A stretch of 9,121 nucleotides of DNA, from NCBI GenBank assembly GCA_003445095.1, contig DLVS01000443.1:1-9121 (forward strand), given 5' to 3'. The notes below the pieces were generated by a model. That model was not told the DNA's origin. It saw nothing but the letters and a program-made list of their open reading frames with translations, and ran no database searches. The position numbers and the translations under genes were made by a program. The stretch is from Verrucomicrobiales bacterium (GTDB lineage: Bacteria > Verrucomicrobiota > Verrucomicrobiia > Limisphaerales > UBA9464). Each line of letters opens with the position of its first letter. Within the stretch, counting starts at the first letter, position 1. Below, one piece after another: positions 5,551 to 9,121 of the stretch.

Positions 5551-7242
5551 ATGAGAAACATAAACCCAAAACGTCTGATCATTGTCGGCGGGGTCGCCGG
5601 GGGAGCCAGCGCCGCGGCGCGCGCACGACGCCTCTGTGAAGACTGCGAAATCATCGTGTTCGAACGCGGTCCACACGTCTCCTTCGCCAACTGCGGGCTA
5701 CCGTACTTCGTCGGCGGTGAAATCACCCAGCAAGACAGCCTCTTGTTGCAGACGCCGGAAAGCCTCAAGGCACGCTTCAACTTGGATGTGCGCGTTAAGA
5801 CCGAAGTCATCCAGATCGACCGCGCTCATCGGCGAGTCGGAGTGCGCGAATTGGAAACCGGCCGCGAATACACCGAAGCGTACGATGCGCTGATCTTGTC
5901 AACCGGCGCCTCGCCACTCCGGCCACCCATTCCCGGAATCGAGCGTCCCAACCACTTCGTGGTGCGAAACATTCCCGACGTCGAAAAAATTATGGCGTGG
6001 TCGAAAGGCTGCCAGAGCTGTCGCGCCGTCGTGGTGGGCGGTGGTTATGTCGGACTCGAAATGACCGAGCAACTGCGGCACCGCGGGTTCCAGGTGACAC
6101 TCGTGGAAGCGCTGCCTCAGGTCATGACACCCCTCGACCCAGAAATGGCAGCCTGGCTGCACACGGAGCTGCGTGCGAATGGCGTGGCTCTGCATTTGGG
6201 CAATCCGGTCGTCGCGTTCGAGTCCCCCTCTGCACAGGAGCCGGCGCGAGCTTCGATCGTGGTCTTAAAAAGCGGGGAACGGTTGCCGGCCGACTCGGTG
6301 GTGCTTGGAATGGGAGTGAAGCCCGAAGTGGAATTAGCGAAGGTTGCAGGATTGGAACTGGGCAAGCTCGGGGGGATTCGGGTCAACGAACACCTTCAGA
6401 CGAGCGACGCGCACATCTGGGCCGTCGGCGATGCCATTGAAGTCCGCGACGGAGTCACCGGTCATTGGGCGTTGATCCCGTTAGCCGGGCCGGCGAATCG
6501 ACAAGGACGCCTCGCCGCCGATCACGTCTTCGGACGACCGTCCCGTTACAACCACACGTGGGGTACCGCGATCTTGCGCTTATTCAAACTCACCGCGGGC
6601 TGCACGGGCGCCAATGAGCGAACGCTCCGACGGGCAGCCATCCCGTTCCAAACTCTGCATCTTCATCCCGGCTCCCATGCAGGCTATTATCCGGGTGCTG
6701 AACCCATCGCGCTGAAAATCCTGTTTGCGCCCGACACCGGCAGACTACTCGGCGCGCAAGCCGTCGGACACGAAGGCGTGGACAAACGCATCGACGTCTT
6801 AGCCACCGCGCTTAAAGCCGGAATGACAGTACACAACCTGGCTGAGTTGGAGCTGGCTTATGCGCCTCCCTACGGTTCGGCCAAGGATCCCGTCAATCTC
6901 GCCGGGATGGCCGCCCAGAACGTGCTGGCGGGCGACGTCGCACTGGCGCAGTGGAGCGAAGTCGCGTCGCTCGATCCCCAGACGACATTGCTCCTGGATG
7001 TCCGGCGGGCCGACGAGCGCGCGCGCGGATTCATCCCAGGCTCGACTCACATTCCGCTCGATGAGTTGCGCCAACGTTTAGGCGAATTACCTCGCGACCG
7101 CGAAATCATCGCTTATTGCCAAAGCGGCCAGCGCTCCTACTTCGCCGTGCGCATCCTGGCACAACACGGCCTTCGCGCACGGAACCTCAGCGGATCGTAT
7201 CGCACCTGGAAGGCCGCCCAACCGCCGGAATCGGAGCATTGA
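5551..7242 (+). CDS. CoA-disulfide / persulfide reductase fused to a rhodanese domain (CoADR-RHD)
   Basis: A 563-residue flavoprotein of the single-cysteine pyridine nucleotide-disulfide oxidoreductase group. FAD site GGVAGGASAAARARR at about 13-27; redox-active Cys 48 in FANCGLPYFVGG; NAD(P)H site VVVGGGYVGLE at about 160-170; second FAD motif ending WAVGDA near 290-295; dimerisation domain about 335-445 with the conserved AYAPPYGSAKDPVN. The C-terminal rhodanese domain (about 465-560) has LLLDVRRADE and the active-site loop YCQSGQRS with Cys 523. Both cysteines are intact. Characterised relatives use NAD(P)H to reduce CoA disulfide, CoA persulfide or polysulfide in the cytosol, serving thiol balance, sulfur reduction or sulfide detoxification; the exact substrate here cannot be told from sequence. 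It stands alone on the plus strand, divergent from the kinase/regulator pair and convergent with the CotH gene. Confidence 0.93.
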   Translation: MRNINPKRLIIVGGVAGGASAAARARRLCEDCEIIVFERGPHVSFANCGLPYFVGGEITQQDSLLLQTPESLKARFNLDVRVKTEVIQIDRAHRRVGVRELETGREYTEAYDALILSTGASPLRPPIPGIERPNHFVVRNIPDVEKIMAWSKGCQSCRAVVVGGGYVGLEMTEQLRHRGFQVTLVEALPQVMTPLDPEMAAWLHTELRANGVALHLGNPVVAFESPSAQEPARASIVVLKSGERLPADSVVLGMGVKPEVELAKVAGLELGKLGGIRVNEHLQTSDAHIWAVGDAIEVRDGVTGHWALIPLAGPANRQGRLAADHVFGRPSRYNHTWGTAILRLFKLTAGCTGANERTLRRAAIPFQTLHLHPGSHAGYYPGAEPIALKILFAPDTGRLLGAQAVGHEGVDKRIDVLATALKAGMTVHNLAELELAYAPPYGSAKDPVNLAGMAAQNVLAGDVALAQWSEVASLDPQTTLLLDVRRADERARGFIPGSTHIPLDELRQRLGELPRDREIIAYCQSGQRSYFAVRILAQHGLRARNLSGSYRTWKAAQPPESEH

Positions 7243-7420
7243 TTGCGTTTGCGATTCCCGTTCTCCTCCAACCCACCGGCTCGCCTGGTTTGGCGGTCCA
7301 GAATCGGATCCCCCACCGAAAGCAAAGGGAATTACTTCTCTCCCGGATGGTGGACAAAGCCCGTTGCCAGTTAGGGCTCTTCCGTGTGCTCAACCGAAGT
7401 GACCTCGGCTCGCCGGATCA
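7243..7420. other. Convergent intergenic gap
   Basis: A 178-base gap between the stop codons of two convergent genes. CGGCTCG (7406-7412) and CGAGCCG (7429-7435) form a perfect 7-bp inverted repeat spanning the CotH stop. A competing stem, AGCCGGA (7431-7437) with TCCGGCT (7449-7455), lies inside the coding end. Neither has a T-run, so they are weak terminator candidates at best. I see no gene in the gap. Confidence 0.5.
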
Positions 7421-9121
7421 TCACTTCCCGAGCCGGACCTGCTTGAGCTCCGGCTGGCGCAGGAGGAATTCGCGGCGCAAACGTAGGTGTTCCCGGCAGC
7501 GGGCAAGATCATACTGGAGGCGCTCCACGGCGGCGACGGGATCTTGTTCGTGGAGTTGCGCGCGCACCTTCACTTCGGGTGTGAGCAATTCGGCATAGCG
7601 ATCCAGCACCGGGCCAAAGGCGGCGTCGGTATAGACGGCTTCGAGAATTTGTTTCGTGCGCGCGAGGAACACTTGCCTGAACTTGGGGTTAGCGAGCAGC
7701 GGTCCAGAAAACCAGCCCGGTGGACGCCACGAACCTCGACCGTCCTCGGGAGGCTCATCGCCGTTCATCCCGAAAGTGAGGGCCATGGTGTAAAATACTT
7801 GTCGACCGCCGCCCATGACACGGAGCCCCCACGTGCTGTCCTGATCCCACGGAAACATCATCCATTTTCCGGTGCCTTCGGAATCATGGTAGGTGAAGTA
7901 GTTGTTGAAGAAGCCGTCCCAATGCGAAATCACCATGTTCACGGCAAAGTAAGTAGCCACCTCTTCAACATCGAAGTTCTTTTGGATGAATTCCCATTGG
8001 TCGTCGCCGCTGCGCTGTTCCAGTCCCGCCACTACCTCCTGAAGGTCCGCGTGGCCGACCCGCTTGCGAGAGTGCTTCTCGTGCTGCCCGATCAGGTCGC
8101 CGCCGAACCATAACAGCTTATACATAGTGCCGTCGTCGTTGATCCGGTTTCGGCGGAGGAAGGCACGATTGGGCTGCTCGATGAGCAAGGTGTAGCCGGT
8201 GGGCCGGCCGTCCTGCCACAGTCGAACGTAATGACTTTGTTCGACGGGCATTCCCGCGCGGCGATAGACTTCGTACGCGAGTGGCTCGACGAGCGCCGCC
8301 GTTTCGCCTTCGAAGATCAGGGCGATCGTCGTCATGGCATCGAGAGGATCGTCACGGTAAAAATGAACCTTCTGGCCGCCCTTGCGCCCGTTGATCTGTA
8401 CAAAATCGAAAAGCTCGGTCTTCCGAGTGGCCGGATCGAAGTACACAAAGGCCGAGGTGAAAGAACCCGGCTCGGAAGAGGCTTGCCCGAACGGTCCTCC
8501 TCGGAAAGGCCCCGGACCACCGGGGACGCCAGGCCTGACTTGACCTCGGCGAGGACCGCCCGGTCCGGCAGAAACTCCGGACGGTGGCGCAGGGGGATCG
8601 CTTGGTGCCCCTGGCCTGCGATCAAAGCCCGGAGGCGGCCCCCCAATACCCGGTCGAAACCCTCCAAACATCGGGCCATTGGCCTGAGCTTCCGCGGCCT
8701 TTTTTTCTTTATCGTTCGTGTGAATGATCCATCCGAAGGGAATCTGGGCTGGCGTTATCGTGCCCGGCACATAGGCCGAAAGCGCGGGCCTGGGTTCGGT
8801 CTCAGCCGGAAAGAAACGCCGCGCCCCCTTTGGTCCGACAGCCTCGACGCGGAAGCGGATTAATTGTTCCGCCGGCTGTCCGGGAATCGTCGCGAGGTAA
8901 CGTCCAGGCGCGCTACTTTTCATCGCTACGCTGGTCTCCGGCTTTTCGTAGCCCGGCCCCGCCAGCCGAAATCGCAGGTTCACGGCACTCACGGATTCGC
9001 CGGCCGGCAGCTCCGCCTCGACCGTGATGGGCTGTTCCGGCTGGGGAAGTTCCGACGAATACTTCACCGCCGTGATGACTGGCGGCAAGGTGGCGGAAAA
9101 CCCAGCGTTCGGTTTGCCGGG
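7421..9121 (-). CDS. CotH-family protein with Pro/Gly-rich insert (5' end cut by window edge)
   Basis: The frame is open from the right edge to the TGA at 7421, so 566 residues of a longer protein are visible. The first part (about 8760-9080) looks like a beta-sandwich, bacterial Ig-like module (PPVITAVKYSSELPQPEQP). A Pro/Gly/Arg-rich low-complexity stretch follows (about 8480-8680). The rest is a CotH domain: FDFVQINGRKGGQKVHFYRD, QPNRAFLRRN, HWDGFFNNYFTYHD and MFPWDQDSTWG (about 7826-7855), whose aspartates match the metal-binding region of the family. In Bacillus, CotH is an atypical kinase that phosphorylates spore-coat proteins; in non-spore-forming bacteria related domains occur on large, often exported proteins of unknown role. 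A lamin-tail domain or signal peptide often precedes this layout and may lie beyond the edge. The usual ORF start at 9088 is only an internal TTG, and no start codon with support is visible. Confidence 0.85.
   Translation of the reverse strand, partial: PGKPNAGFSATLPPVITAVKYSSELPQPEQPITVEAELPAGESVSAVNLRFRLAGPGYEKPETSVAMKSSAPGRYLATIPGQPAEQLIRFRVEAVGPKGARRFFPAETEPRPALSAYVPGTITPAQIPFGWIIHTNDKEKKAAEAQANGPMFGGFRPGIGGPPPGFDRRPGAPSDPPAPPSGVSAGPGGPRRGQVRPGVPGGPGPFRGGPFGQASSEPGSFTSAFVYFDPATRKTELFDFVQINGRKGGQKVHFYRDDPLDAMTTIALIFEGETAALVEPLAYEVYRRAGMPVEQSHYVRLWQDGRPTGYTLLIEQPNRAFLRRNRINDDGTMYKLLWFGGDLIGQHEKHSRKRVGHADLQEVVAGLEQRSGDDQWEFIQKNFDVEEVATYFAVNMVISHWDGFFNNYFTYHDSEGTGKWMMFPWDQDSTWGLRVMGGGRQVFYTMALTFGMNGDEPPEDGRGSWRPPGWFSGPLLANPKFRQVFLARTKQILEAVYTDAAFGPVLDRYAELLTPEVKVRAQLHEQDPVAAVERLQYDLARCREHLRLRREFLLRQPELKQVRLGK

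Noticed and set aside
7431..7455. Hairpin AGCCGGA/TCCGGCT as a terminator
   Set aside because: It lies inside the CotH coding end and has no T-run in either direction.
8231..8863. 210-residue plus-strand open frame opposite the CotH gene
   Set aside because: It is antisense to the conserved CotH region and the Pro/Gly-rich insert, with no independent protein features.

Overview
The window is GC-rich, densely coded bacterial DNA. My best guess is a member of the Verrucomicrobiota or a related PVC-group bacterium. This rests on the gene mix (a CotH-family protein with a Pro/Gly-rich insert, a short C4 zinc-ribbon protein, a Hyf-type membrane subunit, an NtrC-family regulator without a sensory kinase domain) and on the style of the intergenic repeat. 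It is an inference, not a marker-gene assignment.

Layout, left to right. Positions 1-2653 hold a leftward (minus-strand) gene group: a short zinc-ribbon protein (2270-2653), a PtsN-like PTS EIIA protein (1734-2240) and a large proton-translocating membrane subunit of the HyfB/HycC/NuoL class (1-1733, cut by the window edge). The last two abut exactly. Positions 2654-3222 are a non-coding stretch. It holds four copies of the heptamer TGGTGCA (the NtrC half-site sequence), a possible sigma-54 promoter, and a pair of inverted terminator-like hairpins (3012-3147). Positions 3223-5431 hold a leftward two-component pair: a soluble NtrB-like histidine kinase whose last 8 bases overlap the GTG start of a sigma-54-dependent NtrC-family response regulator. 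A 119-bp divergent promoter region with three small palindromes (5432-5550) separates this from a rightward gene for a CoA-disulfide/persulfide reductase fused to a rhodanese domain (5551-7242). After a short convergent gap (7243-7420) comes a leftward CotH-family gene (7421-9121) whose 5' end lies outside the window.

How the parts may fit: the kinase and regulator form a cytoplasmic signalling pair that should activate sigma-54 promoters, and the only candidate promoter of that type I can see lies just upstream of the zinc-ribbon/EIIA/Hyf group. Some long relatives of the zinc-ribbon family (FlgZ, CdsZ) bind sigma-54, and PtsN-type EIIA proteins are known regulators of ion transport and nitrogen-linked functions. 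A nitrogen- or energy-responsive, sigma-54-controlled module that regulates an ion-pumping membrane complex is therefore a reasonable but untested reading. The reductase-rhodanese and CotH genes look functionally separate. I see no tRNA, rRNA, CRISPR array, transposase or phage gene.
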